Assembly (NCBI GenBank): GCA_916613615.1
Contig: OU744726.1
Coordinates: 56,312,987 to 56,376,986 of the forward strand
Reading direction: 5' to 3'
DNA from: Steromphala cineraria
Taxonomy: Eukaryota; Mollusca; Gastropoda; Trochida; Trochidae
Length of the DNA stretch: 64,000 nucleotides
Part shown: one piece after another, positions 46,756 to 58,517 of the stretch
Layout: each line of letters begins with the position of its first letter
How positions within the stretch are numbered: the first letter of the stretch is position 1
Notes under the pieces: model-generated
Told to the model about the DNA's origin: nothing
The model's database searches: none
What the model saw: only the letters and a program-made list of their open reading frames with translations
Made by a program: the position numbers and the translations under genes

Positions 46756-48743
46756 CCTGAGTTATTCTCAAAAGTTACAGCTTTTTCACGTACCGTAATA
46801 GAAATCGTTCAACTATTGACAGAATTTTGTCAGAATCAATTTATTGTTATCTGCAAACTTACAATCTAACTGGCAGGTAGTTTAATTGTAACATAATGAC
46901 CAAATCATTTTTATTCTGTTAATTCTGTAACCAATGATATGCTTTTTGGCTTGTATCTGGGTGAAAAAACAGGAATTGGATGTCTGTTTTTCTTATCCTT
47001 GTTTGAATATATTTTTTTCTGCAGGTATCCTATAATATAGTGCTTTTCCTCATTCCTGATAGATTTTTACAACTTTCATGTGAAAATTGTATGTGAAAAT
47101 TTTAATTATTTTTGGAATTTGTCTTTGATATAACATCTGTAACAGATTTGTTTGTTATTGGAAAGCCCATTATTGTTACTGCACAGAAAAATGAATAGAT
47201 ATTTGCATCATAACCGTTTGTTTCAACAAGAATCTGATTTACAGTCACAATGTAGGATGTCCCTAAACTTTTTTTACCAGATACGATGAAAGCATCGTTA
47301 TCTGCAGTCAATCATACAATTTTTGGTCAAGGGTTGTTATTCAAAAGACATTATTGTTACCGCAAAGACAATTGAATATATAATCGTAAATAAACATATT
47401 TGGCTGCCCACTTTCTTCTAAATTTGTACTGAACCAATAAACTGTCCTTTCGAATTATATTTTGCAAAACATTTTTATTTTTTCTGAAACAAATTAATTT
47501 GTATGTTTTAAATCTATGATATATTAATGTTACATGAAAGACATAATCTGTTACTGTAAAAGACATCCAAGAAACTAATACTTAATTTGGAGAAAAAAAT
47601 TCTCTGTGCATTTAAATTTTCATTGCTTAAAAATGTACCTAACCTCTTATGAAAGAAAATATCTTGAATTCTCTTTTGTACACGAAAAAGTCCCATCTTT
47701 TGTGAATAACTGACCTACGATTGTAATAATAACTGTCACCAAGAAATAAAAAACCTAAAATATGCACTATATATATCTCAAAATCTCCCATTAAAAACTT
47801 CTTAGGGAAAGACTTCATACAAAACACAGATTGTAGAAAACATAATCATAAAATTCATTAATTTCATTTCAAGCATACAACCACAAATACCAGCACATTA
47901 TGTAAATATATAACATCATTTATAATATAACATAAATGATAAGCTAGAGGTATATGATTTATATGATGCTTTTATCATTGACATAACATTTGTGAAATAT
48001 TTTACAATAACTAAGAGACCAACCATAAACAATCATTAAATAGGCCACATTCCATATATGGACACATAGTAACAAGTGAATAAAAACATCTGTGTTTTTC
48101 CCAACAAACTTTCCACAAAGATTTATGTTCATACCATTTACTGTATCATTATCATTAGACAAAACTAATCTATATCACCGAATTCTGACAAGTCTGATAT
48201 AAAGAAGGCAAGGGGTGATGAATGTTCAGTAGAAAAAAGGATTTCAACTTAAAAACAAAATATTTTAAAAACTTTTTGTAATGATAAGGACTTTCTTTGG
48301 CTATTTCTACACGTTTCTCTCATTAAAAGTTGTTATATATATATGTAATTCTTTTAGCATATTTTACAAGTTCATGATTGTATCCTCTGTGAAATAATTG
48401 TGAAGTAACCACATTAGTGATTTACCATAGATGTTCCGATGATTGGTTTAGAAAGTCTCATACACTTCTTTGAATGGCATATTAAGAGTTGAAATTCATA
48501 TACCTGGTAAAGACATTATCTATGGAAGACGTATCATTCATATTACTGATAGGAAATGAGATAAAGTAAACAGTTTATTTTGATTGGGGAGATTTATATT
48601 TGAAAAAAAGGAGAATACTTTTCATGACACACCCTTGAAGAAATCTGAATCCGAACCTAAACCCCCCCTTTCAAAAATCCTGGATCCACCACTGATAGTC
48701 ATTTTATTATTGACAATTACAAATTCTTTCTGTCTTAGATTTG
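46756..48743. other. A+T-rich intron sequence
   Basis: No gene is seen. At about 48640-48695 a sequence whose reverse complement begins CAGTGGTGGATCCAGG looks like one end of a TIR element, but I found no partner end. Confidence 0.4.
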
Positions 48744-49330
48744 TAAGCTTTATGCCTGAAGTAGAAAATAAAGACAATTACAGCAGATGGATAACTGATG
48801 TACCACTGAACCATGATTAGTAAGCTTTATGCCTGATGCCTGAAGTAGAAAATAAAGACAATTACAGCAGATGGATAACTGATGTACCACTGAACCATGA
48901 TTAGTAAGCTTTATGCCTGATGCCTGAAGTAGAAAATAAAGACAATTACAGCAGATGGGTAACTGATGTACCACTGAACCATGATTAGTAAGCTTTATGC
49001 CTGATGCCTGAAGTAGAAAATAAAGACAATTACAGCAGATGGATAACTGATGTACCACTGAACCATGATTAGTAAGCTTTATGCCTGATGCCTGAAGTAG
49101 AAAATAAAGACAATTACAGCAGATGGATAACTGATGTACCACTGAACCATGATTAGTAAGCTTTATGCCTGATGCCTGAAGTAGAAAATAAAGACAATTT
49201 CAGCAGATGGATAACTGATGTACCACTGAACCATGATTAGTAAGCTTTATGCCTGATGCCTGAAGTAGAAAATAAAGACAATTACAGCAGATGGGTAACT
49301 GATGTACCACTGAACCATGATTAGTAAGCT
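48744..49330. repeat. 84-bp minisatellite, about 7 copies
   Basis: The unit begins TAAGCTTTATGCCTGATGCC and ends ACCACTGAACCATGATTAG. Six full copies start at 48821 and every 84 bp. The first, 77-bp copy lacks a 7-bp GCCTGAT duplication present in all others and is likely the founder. Confidence 0.96.
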
Positions 49331-49451
49331 TAGTCATTCCCTTAACTCTCTGCTCAACCTTTGCCTCTATATACTTACATCAGTTGCATTTCTGGGGTTT
49401 TTTAAAGGGGAAAAAGCAATATATATAGATCAAAGCTTTTTAAAATCTCAC

Positions 49452-49598
49452 CTCTTTTTTGAAAACTTTATCTTTGGCACTTGGGCTGTTTTTCAGGGAT
49501 CCATCCCTGCGCTCCCGGTCCCCAGCATCCTCACATATCCGCGAGATCTGGTCTTCAAGGTCCTTCACTTCCTTCTCCAGAGCCGAGATGCGTGATTC
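49452..49598 (-). CDS. ERC: ERC exon 4 (coiled coil with charged linker)
   Basis: This 147-nt, phase-0 exon encodes residues 469-517. It begins ESRISALEKEVKDLEDQISR, which corresponds to DSKISSMERGLRDLEEEIQM in vertebrates, and then has a charged, helix-breaking linker (EDAGDRERRDGSLKNSPSAKD). The acceptor is CCGTCAG and the donor GTGAGA. The 84-bp minisatellite at 48744-49330 lies in the intron just downstream of its donor. Confidence 0.94.
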
Positions 49599-49699
49599 CT
49601 GACGGAAACAAATCAACTCACTCAATATCATACAATATATCTATCTCTCACAGAGAACTGGCCTGAAGGTCAGTCAGCTTGTAAGAAGCAGTAGTCACT

Positions 49700-50130
49700 A
49701 ACATGGCAATGTTTCTCGTGACCTTAAGATAAGATATTCATTGTCACACAATCAATTAACATGTTTCATTGAGTATAACAATAATATAATGAATAGAAAA
49801 TGTTAATAGTTAAAATAAAAGCATTCTTGTTACACCATGCCTAAGTCGTGACCTTCCTGTGACTTGACAGATTGTAACCGAAACTTTTTCAAAAATGTAT
49901 TCTTCTCCAAAGATGATATATACTAAGTAAGAGCTTCATAGCACAAAAATCTTTCAAAGTTATCATGTTTACAAGGACTTTTTAAATGATTTTAAGTGAA
50001 CTGGTGACCTTGACCTTTGACCTTGAAAATGAACACGTCAAGAGGTGAAAACAGTAATACATGTAAATGAGTTGAAAAGCTGAAAAGCCTTACGGGATAA
50101 AGTTATACCCAAATTTGGTGTACAGGGTGT
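49700..50130. mobile_element. Family B fragment
   Basis: It has TGAGTATAACAATAATATAA, ACCATGCCTAAGTCGTGACC and GGTGACCTTGACCTTTGACC, and ends at GGGATAAAGTTATACCCAAA. No ends are preserved. Confidence 0.7.
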
Positions 50131-50680
50131 TATTTTTCCTGCAATTCCCTATGGAGTTACACCTTTTCCTGTCTTTGGATTGATTGATTGTTGTGAACCA
50201 TCAAATCAAAGGTTGTGCCAGGACTATTTCATTCATCTTTCAAACTTGTATTCGACTGAAAAGTTGTTTTCCCTGATTCTAAATGTAAACAAGTTCAATT
50301 TATTCCATGTTGTTGTTAACTGCCAATTTTCACATGTGTTTGTCATGTGTTCCTGAGACCACTATAAAGGCATTCTGACTAGCCTAATACACTGACATAA
50401 TTGTATTTTCAACTAGTCCTTCAGACTACCATTCATTGCACATACACTAAGTATAGAAATTATTGATTGACAAATAATTTTTTCGTCTCGTTAAGCTTTT
50501 GGTCGCGTAGAAGGCAACGGATTTCGTTCAATTAAAATAACGTCATAAACCCTAGCGGCTATGATGTCACTGTGTCAATAGTGACGTCATAGGAATTTCA
50601 CTTTGTAACGATCTGTATTTTGATACCACCAGTGACTTCAAATCATTACAAACAACTTCAAATGATGGCTAGATAAAAAA

Positions 50681-51020
50681 TAGGGCAACTAACTCTGTAG
50701 CTCATCAGGCTTCACATTCCATTATGCTGTAGAGTGTGACCAATGTGGTTGCCCCTTTGTAGGGACACCAAATGTACAATTTAGAATCCTCCTTATCTAA
50801 CTTAGGAGTCTGCAGACAAGGTTTCCTAAAATCAAGTATACAGGCGATAAGTTTCAGTTGACATCTACAGCCCACATAAGGGGCCACAGGGCATCCAAAG
50901 CAATACATTATAATCCTCATTTGTCAAGGAGTCTGTACACATGCTTCAGCTCTCTAGGCCTTATGCTTCTGGAGAAGAAGATGAAAATAGGTCTTAATGG
51001 TGTGGCTCGTGTGGCTCGTG
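50681..51020. mobile_element. Family A fragment
   Basis: The 5' end is ACTAACTCTGTAGCTCATCAGG with one to two core units, stopping 120 bp before the exon 3 donor. Confidence 0.7.
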
Positions 51021-51140
51021 AGTCTGCTAAAAAAGGTTTGAAAGGCAAAGTGTTATGGTAACCCTGAAAATGAGGTCAGGATAACAATTAACAACTTGAA
51101 TGATTTGGATTTGGATAAGTGTGAGGTATGTTGGACCGAC

Positions 51141-51239
51141 CTTGGACTCGAGTAGTGCTTGCATAGTGTGACTGCTGGCGGGCTGCTGGCGGAGCTTCAG
51201 ATGGGCCTCACTCACATCATCCTTCATCCGGCCTATCTC
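51141..51239 (-). CDS. ERC: ERC exon 3 (coiled coil)
   Basis: This 99-nt, phase-0 exon encodes 33 residues (436-468), starting EIGRMKDDVSEAHLKL and ending MQALLESK. The acceptor is TGCAG and the donor GTCGGT is weak at position +3. It matches the vertebrate ERC stretch around ENSMLREEMHRRFE and ALQTVIEMK. It is the shortest exon, and its assignment rests on splice sites, phase and that alignment. Confidence 0.9.
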
Positions 51240-51300
51240 CTGCAGCACAGTACACACATACATGTACATACATAATTATGTAACACTCCAATCCATGGCA

Positions 51301-52142
51301 GGCCTCAAATCCGTGGCGGATTGAAAATTGCCGTACCTACCAAAAGCTGTGGCGGATTTTGTATTGATTGTGATGAGAGATTTTCAGTTGGTAGAATTGT
51401 GTTACCAACATTCAATTTATGTGTTTTCCTACATGTACTTTACTGTATTATAGGCATAACTCTGCATTTGGTCAATAAGTATTGCAATCGGTACAACAAT
51501 CTGTTCGCCACTTAATTAACATCTTTAGGGAATTAGCCCTTGGATTCTCGTTAGACTTTTTTAGTACTTAGATATTTGTTGACTATATTTTTTAACCCTT
51601 GGATCCGTATCGACAATGTTTTAGGGTTAGTTTGTCTAGTGCAAGGGTCGGTAACTTATATTGTAGATAAACTGGCGAACATATTGTAAAATGAAACTAT
51701 ATAACGCTAACCCTAACCCTAACCGTTAAGAAATCCCTTCTATGAATCTAAGGGCTAAAGTAGACATTTACTATGAATCCAAGGAACAAGTCAGTGAATT
51801 TAAGACTAATGAAGACAGTTGCAATGAATTCAAGGGCTACAAAGGAGAGCTGATATTTTTCCAAGGCTTAAATAGACAGTATGATGGAAAAAATTAACAT
51901 ATTGCAATTGGTATTATGCTATCTCGGACTGCAATAGCGGCTGAATTCCTTTCTTTCTGTTGGAAAATATCTTGCCTTCTCAATGAACAGCGGTTTCGTC
52001 TGGCGACGCGAACAGTTAGCAATTATAACGTCATCCGTCAATGACGTCACTGAACATGACGTCAATAAACAATCAAACAAACAAACTCGCCATAGATTTG
52101 GAAATCCGCCACGGATTAGAGACCCGCCACAGATTTGAGTCC
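51301..52142. mobile_element. TIR-like element with GTGGCGGAT repeats
   Basis: Left GGCCTCAAATCCGTGGCGGA and right (reverse complement GGACTCAAATCTGTGGCGGG) are inverted. GTGGCGGAT recurs two to three times inside each end. No target duplication was identified. The interior has an interstitial telomere-like CCCTAACCCTAACC at about 51712 and TTAGGGTTAG at about 51622. Confidence 0.6.
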
Positions 52143-52700
52143 TAAACATATATACATACATATATACATACATACATAAGGAAACAAATAAGTTCTATTG
52201 TTCATTAGCATCTTCATTCAGTATTTTCTAAACTTAACACTTAATTTTGAAATCCTTGACTAAAATTGTACACTGATTGTTTGCAATTAGTCAAAATAAA
52301 AGTGAGTTAATTTATAAAATTCCTCATGATTTTGAGTGATTTGGAAAGCGCCAAACTTATTCCTCTGAGTAAAACTTTTTGTAAATAATAAACTGACAAA
52401 ATAAAAACAGAAATTTTTTAAGTTTTTATAGATTCTTTAGCTATTTTTTTACATATATGAAGCATTTCCCCCAAAATAATTATCAATCTTGTCACCCCTA
52501 AGGAGTTAGTGTATCTCTTATTCTTAAATTCATGTACAATATCATTCTTGAGCTTTTCATTTATTTATAGATTAAGTGGGGGAAAATAGAGCAACTGACA
52601 CCATAGCTTGCAAGTGTTTCATATTTTATTGCAGAAGCAAATAAAAATAACAAATTGATTATGTGCAATGAATCATTGAAAACAATAAAATAATCATTAG

Positions 52701-54673
52701 TGAGGCTGCAACGATACACTTATCAGATGATACGATACGTATCTCAAACTTAGCTCACGATACGATACGAATCTCGACACTTAGCTCACGATACAATACG
52801 TAACCAGATACATTGAATGCGACAAGTCTCAGAATGATAATTGCAAATTGACCAATCAATCATTATTTACTGCTTTTACCATTCATCATTTACTGTAATA
52901 GTGTTTGATTCTTGCATAATTCCCTAAACCTTCATTTGTCATGCCAACTTGAAGTCAAGAAAAAAAACCTTACAAAGTGCATCTTTACAAGTTTGTTTTT
53001 CAGCGTCTTTCAAAAAGGCCTTTAAATATAAATTATATTTATTTTCTGAAAAAGCTTTCTGTTATGACCTTGATTATCAAATCCAGTAATCCAGATAACA
53101 ATTAAATCAAAACAAATAACCCATGTGTATACATGCATCATGTATGCTTGAGCTAGTTCCAAGTTTGTGTTGGGAGAATGGTCTATTATTGTGTTGGGGT
53201 AACAGATATTTGGTAACAGTTATGTCCATCTAAAATGTCAATTTAAGCTTTAAAAACAATATTTTTAAAACAACAATGACATATTTTGTTCATTTCATGG
53301 CAAACAAGGCAAAAGTGATCGCAGCTCACATACCCCCGCCTGTAGTTTGAGCGCCTTTCTTTGACGAAAATAGTGAAAAGTCATATGTTCTGATAAGTCC
53401 TAGAATTGTTACCGTATTTTTCCATCACATGATATAGAAAATAACATTAAAATTTAATTTGTTTGAATAGGTGTGAACTGGTAAAACTATGATAATAAAT
53501 GTTTTTCAACATTCTTTGCAATGGTATCAACATTCCAATATATGTATTCTTTGCAGTGGTAACAACATCAGTCATGTTCTATGTTCATACAGTGTCCATA
53601 TGAGTATCACAATAAGTCACAATCCCTTTCTTTTGGTTACTTCCCAAAAGATAACTTGAAGGCAAAACAGTCACATTTACAATGTTTATACGGTATGTGT
53701 TTGTCATTAGGAAATATATTTACACGCTTGATCCTCAACCTACTGTTTTCAGATTATTTTGGTTCAAAATTTCAAAAATTATTTGAACTTTGGAATTTAA
53801 ACCCCTAAAAGGCACAACAGCATCATATAGGTTACTGCCATACCAAGTTTGAAAATTCCAAGTGGTATAGTTTTTAAATTATGATCCGGAAACGATACAA
53901 AGTCCGAATATCTGACCGTTTTTGGTCAAAATTTCAAAAATTATTTGAACGTTGGAGGTGAAACCCCTAAAAGGCACAACAGCATCATATAGGCTATTGC
54001 CATACCAAATTTGAAGTTTGTAAGTGGTATAGTTTTAGAGTAATGCTCCGGAAAAGATTTTGGACGGACGCACGGACGGACGGACACGCAGAGCGCTGTA
54101 TACCCCCGACTACGTCGTAGCTGGGGTATAAAAAACATTTGTGAACTATTATTTGACAACATTTAATCATATGATTTAGATGTTTTGTCACTTGATTTTA
54201 CTACATGAAATAGACTCTTCAACCTTGCAACCAGATGACTGACATACGGGCACTTTGGTTGTCTGTTTCCTCTGTCATAGCTAAACAAACTATGGATACT
54301 GAGGTGCCTATTTCAAGAAACTAGAAAAAAATATTAGAATTGAGAAATAAGTAGCCATAATATGTCAAAGATGCAATTTGAAGCTTTTTGTTATACACAG
54401 GCAAGCTAAAGTAAGCAGTTCAGTTGCCCGTCACTTAAAGCTTGCTGTACCAAGTCTGAAATGGTATTTTTTAATCCCTGTGGAAACAGTGCTGGAAAGT
54501 ACAGTGAATATTTGTAAAAAAATTTTAATCATTTATCAATGGAATTTGTACTGATACAGTGCTTGAAAAAAAAATCTGTGTATCGTTTTTAACCGATATT
54601 CAAATGTAACTGTATCGTATTGTGACTGTCGCATCGAGATGCATCAATATTTCAGTGTATCATTGCTCCCTTA
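52701..54673. mobile_element. hAT-like non-autonomous element
   Basis: The left end TGAGGCTGCAACGATACACT and right end (reverse complement TAAGGGAGCAATGATACACT) form the termini. ATCATTAG lies directly on each side (52693-52700, 54674-54681). GATACGATACG repeats inside are typical of such elements. A family-E element is nested at 53315-54133. No transposase is seen. Confidence 0.8.
53315..54133. mobile_element. Family E Helentron-like element, copy 2
   Basis: 5' GTGATCGCAGCTCAC then ATACCCCCGCC. The core has two units with CCCCTAAAAGGCACAACAGC, a GGAC tract (54062-54088) and a 3' hairpin ACCCCCGACTACGTCGTAGC..GGGGTATAAAA. Confidence 0.82.
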
Positions 54674-55221
54674 ATCATTAGGATTGTTGTCAAAGTTTGT
54701 ATTTTCAAGATTTCAGCCTTCTATTACTTATCTGTCAAAGAACTTTAAGTAGGTAACCTATTTCACTTATACAAAGTGACTCATATTCCAATCAACAAAC
54801 AAATATTCAATAGTTTGCTTATTTATTTTGTTCCAGCTTTGAGCTTTGGCTTGTTTGAATCCTATTCATGACATAATTAAAGTTAAAGTTAATAAAAAAA
54901 TTAAGTTGCACTGCCACTGTTCCACACTAAATTTGCCGCTTGGCTGTCTGTCCTCACTGTACATGAGGATGCCAAACATTATTTAGTGGAACAGTCAAAG
55001 AAGATATGAATGTGGACACCTTGCAACACCCTTGTAATATCTACTAGTAACAACCATTAATCTCCATGTTCAAGTCAAAATTCTGACTTCCACGACAACG
55101 TACAGAGAGTTGCCATGTCAGAAGACTCATCAGGCCACAGCATCACTGGAAGAAGAAATAGGCAATTGACTTCAATATATATGACTAGTTCACATAAACC
55201 ATAAAGGAATAATCAACTCAC

Positions 55222-55596
55222 TTCTTTCAATCTACTTGTTTCAATTTTTTTCAATTCCAAATTTTCTTCGGCTTTCTGTCTCTTTCTTTCTTCTTCTAAT
55301 AATGTTGACTTTAATGTTTCCAGCTCCTTCCGGTCCTCGTCAATTTTGCCTGTTGAGAGCCCCTTACTCTGTAGCATTTCCAGCAGTTTCTTTATACTCT
55401 CGTCCCTTGCAGAAAGGGTTTGTTTCTGGGTGTCGATCCTCAGCTCCATCTCATCAATAGTTCTCCGCAGTATGACTATTTCCTTCTTCATGCGCGTCTT
55501 GTCCTTCTTCATGGTATCGTACTCGTCCACATCCACCAGAGTAGTGTCCCGCCCCCCACTGCTCAGCTCCAGGTCCTGCAGCACCCCTGCATGCTT
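55222..55596 (-). CDS. ERC: ERC exon 2 (conserved coiled coil)
   Basis: This exon encodes residues 311-435 in phase 0, after a TTGCAG acceptor and before a GTGAGT donor. Its core, LRRTIDEMELRIDTQKQT followed by LSARDESIKKLLEMLQSKGLS (residues about 353-391), is nearly identical to vertebrate ERC and is the most conserved block of the gene. It is followed by a Glu/Lys-rich helix. The first 40 residues are less conserved and shorter than in vertebrates, which may be true divergence or a small exon missed in the 2.9-kb intron before it. Confidence 0.96.
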
Positions 55597-56047
55597 CTGC
55601 AACATCATAGCAGACATCACTCAATACATCAACATACTCAAATACAGTCAGCCTTCATCAAGCTTTATTTCATTCTAAAACATTAAGTTTGGAAAATGCA
55701 ACTTTAGCGGTCTAAGTGTTCTAACAATGTATTGCACATTATCAATGGAGGAAAAACTCAAAATGTTTGGTTGTTCTAAGTATAAACAATATAAGCATAA
55801 TGTTTTCAGTGCCTTGTAGTGAAGTGGAAAGAGATAAGACTAATTACTATGACTCATTGCAAAGATTGCATACAAACAAATATCACCAAAAAAAAACCAT
55901 CACAAAACAAGCCAAAAAGCGAATCAGGGGTATAATAAAGGACATTAAGTTGGGAGGGAATCAAAGTTTAAGGATTTCTTTTTCAAACCTGCCTTGTTTC
56001 TGGTTTTTATGGCTGCCAAATCAGACTTGGTCAACTTTCATGTACAC

Positions 56048-56561
56048 TAGGGGTGACTATTGACCCCGAAGAGACTATAATAGCAATAGTCCTATTGCAA
56101 TAGCAATAATCTATTGTGAGTAAATTGCAATAGCGATAGTCTATTGCCGGGTACAATTGCAATAGCTATTGTGATAGTTTATCAATAAAGACTATTGCCG
56201 GGTACAATTGCAATAGCTATTGCGATAGTTTATCAATAACGGAAAGGAAGATTTTGCTTCTTTGTGTCGATTTTAAACTCAACTGCACTTGTTGAAGTCG
56301 TAATTTTAAATTGGCAACAAGGATTTTCTAGTTGCTATTTGCTACATAATGTGTTCCAGCATTTTCCAAATGTTAAAAGACGTTTTATATGTGAATTTTA
56401 ATTTTAGAATTGAAATTAAATTGACTATTTTGTGGATACTATCGATAGTTAGACATGCTATTGATACTATTGATCCTTTAAAACAATGACTAACAATAAA
56501 GTAGTATCGGCACAGGAACTAGCGCAATAAGTCCCTAGTTGGATCTATCATTACACCCCTA
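56048..56561. mobile_element. hAT-like MITE, 514 bp
   Basis: The left TAGGGGTGACTATTGACC and right (reverse complement TAGGGGTGTAATGATAGATC) termini are flanked by ATGTACAC and ATGTGCAC, an 8-bp duplication with one mismatch. Inside is a run of ATTGCAATAGC/GATAGTCTATTG repeats. Confidence 0.78.
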
Positions 56562-56569
56562 ATGTGCAC

Positions 56570-57764
56570 ATGAGTTTGCACATGTACCTGACTTTGGTTT
56601 TAGAATATTTCTTGGCCAATGGCCATATCTTTCATTTGAAGGACTTTTGCTACAAACAGCAATTACAATCTTGTGCACTAATCCCATATTGGAGTCATTG
56701 ATGAAATTTGCTGTGTCTTGAGTTGCATTTTACTAAAGTTTTTTGGGTCCACTTTGACAATTTATTGTGTGTTCAAATGACTCTTCGCGATTGATGATTA
56801 ATTTACTCCAAGATATGCATATTTATCTTACTATCCTGAAAAAAATGGTATATTTGTTAATGAAACTATTTTAGTTATCGACCCTGGAAAATGATTTTAT
56901 GTAATATGTCATCTGATTTTAAATGGTCATTACCCAAAAGCTACATTGTAAAAAATTTGCTACTATTGAACATTCACAATGATTAGCAATATTCTCCTTG
57001 TTCACTACTTGTCAAACAGCCCTCGTACATGACTCAACTCATAGCTGGTGAACTTGACCTGGGACATTCAAGATCACAAAATCAATCATTCAATCAAAAC
57101 TTTTTATTGAGTACATAACAATCGTGTAAAGATTAAGAGTGGCAATATGTGTCTATGGGAGAAAATCCTAACCATAAGATAAGATAATACTTTATTACCC
57201 TTTGAGGGAAATTTTAGCAATGGGATTTTTAGGAAAATAATGGGATATTAAACAAAAATGATGGACTTTTTTATCAATGCTAAACTGAAGTATTCACAAT
57301 AAATAAATAAGTCAGGTATTAGTCTTTAGTTTGTTTAATTAATTGTAACGTAAGATAACACTGAACAGGGATCTGGATAAGTTCATGATTATATTAACTG
57401 TAATAGGCAAAGTTCTCTTGTTCACATCATGAAATGACATCACAGAATCAATCTACACTCAGGGATCGATTTCATTCAGATTTTTAAAATAGACTGCACC
57501 TTGTACAACCTGAAAGATTACCTTGCTTGCACTCAACATATATCGGCTGCACAAACTTAAAGAAAAGCTTTTAATTTTCCTTGACGAACAAATTAGAGGT
57601 TGAACATCATAGCAAGGATTTTTAATAGAAATCCTTGTTCATAGTAGCCAATTATGTACCATAAATATCAAACTGAAAGTAGGCCTACAACTGAAGTAAA
57701 CAATTGTTTCATATGCTATTCCTATCACGTAAATGTTCTAAAATGCATACAATAAATACTAAAC
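56570..57764. other. Intron with family B scrap and LINE-like tail
   Basis: A family-B scrap (TGGTGAACTTGACCTGGGAC) is at 57040-57170. A TAAGATAAGATAATACTTTA stretch at 57175 resembles, on the minus strand, the 3' terminus of a non-LTR element. The rest is plain. Confidence 0.5.
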
Positions 57765-58304
57765 TGGGGCCACCAAAGCTACAATTTTTAATCCTCACTA
57801 GTCAAGGAGTCTGTACATAAAGTTTCAGCTTTCTAGGCCCTACACATCTGAAGAAGAAGATGAAAATAGGTTTTTAGGGGGTGGCCCCTGTGGCCCTTAT
57901 TGGGGGCCACAGGGCCACCAAAGCTACAATTTATAATCCTCACTAGCCAAGGAGTCTGTACACAAAGATTCAGCTTTCTAGGCCTTATGCTTCTGGAGAA
58001 GAGGATAAAAAATAGAGCCATTGGCTCTGTAGCTCATCAGGATTTACATTTGATTTTGCTTTTTCTTTTGAGTCTGTACACAAAGATTTAGTTTTTGTAC
58101 TCCTTACACTTCTGGAGAAGAAGATGAAAATAGTTTCTTAGGGCGTGGCCCCTGTGGTCCTTATTAGGGGCTACAGGGCTACCAAAACTACAATCTTAAT
58201 CCTCACTAGTCAAGGAGTCCATCCGACCGTTCATCGTCCGTAAACTTTGTACATTTTCGACTTCTTCTACAGAAGCATAAGGCCTTACAGGGCAGATGAG
58301 CTAA
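57765..58304. mobile_element. Two family A copies, one with an internal inversion
   Basis: A core fragment ends at 58012. A second copy starts with AGAGCCATTGGCTCTGTAGC at 58014 and ends AGATGAGCTAAAAA. Within it 58219-58283 is in reversed orientation (CGTAAACTTTGTAC, TTCGACTTCTTCT), while the flanks are normal. Confidence 0.8.
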
Positions 58305-58517
58305 AAATTAATGGGAAAAAAATTATAGCCAAATACGAGTGCAGCATCGACAGTGGTTGAAACTGCAAAATAAATTACAGCTACCTGGCTAAGTTGGTGC
58401 TGCTTATGATTAATTTCTGCATATGTACTTAGTCATTTGGCAAATGTCACTCCAATAAAGCTTATGCTAGAACCAGTCCTACTGCACTAACCCTGCTTTC
58501 TAAGATTTGCTACTTAC

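Noticed and set aside
47102..48162. Cluster of 60-70-codon minus-strand ORFs
   Set aside because: This is A+T-rich intron sequence with lysine/phenylalanine-biased translations. No splice sites in phase with ERC were found.
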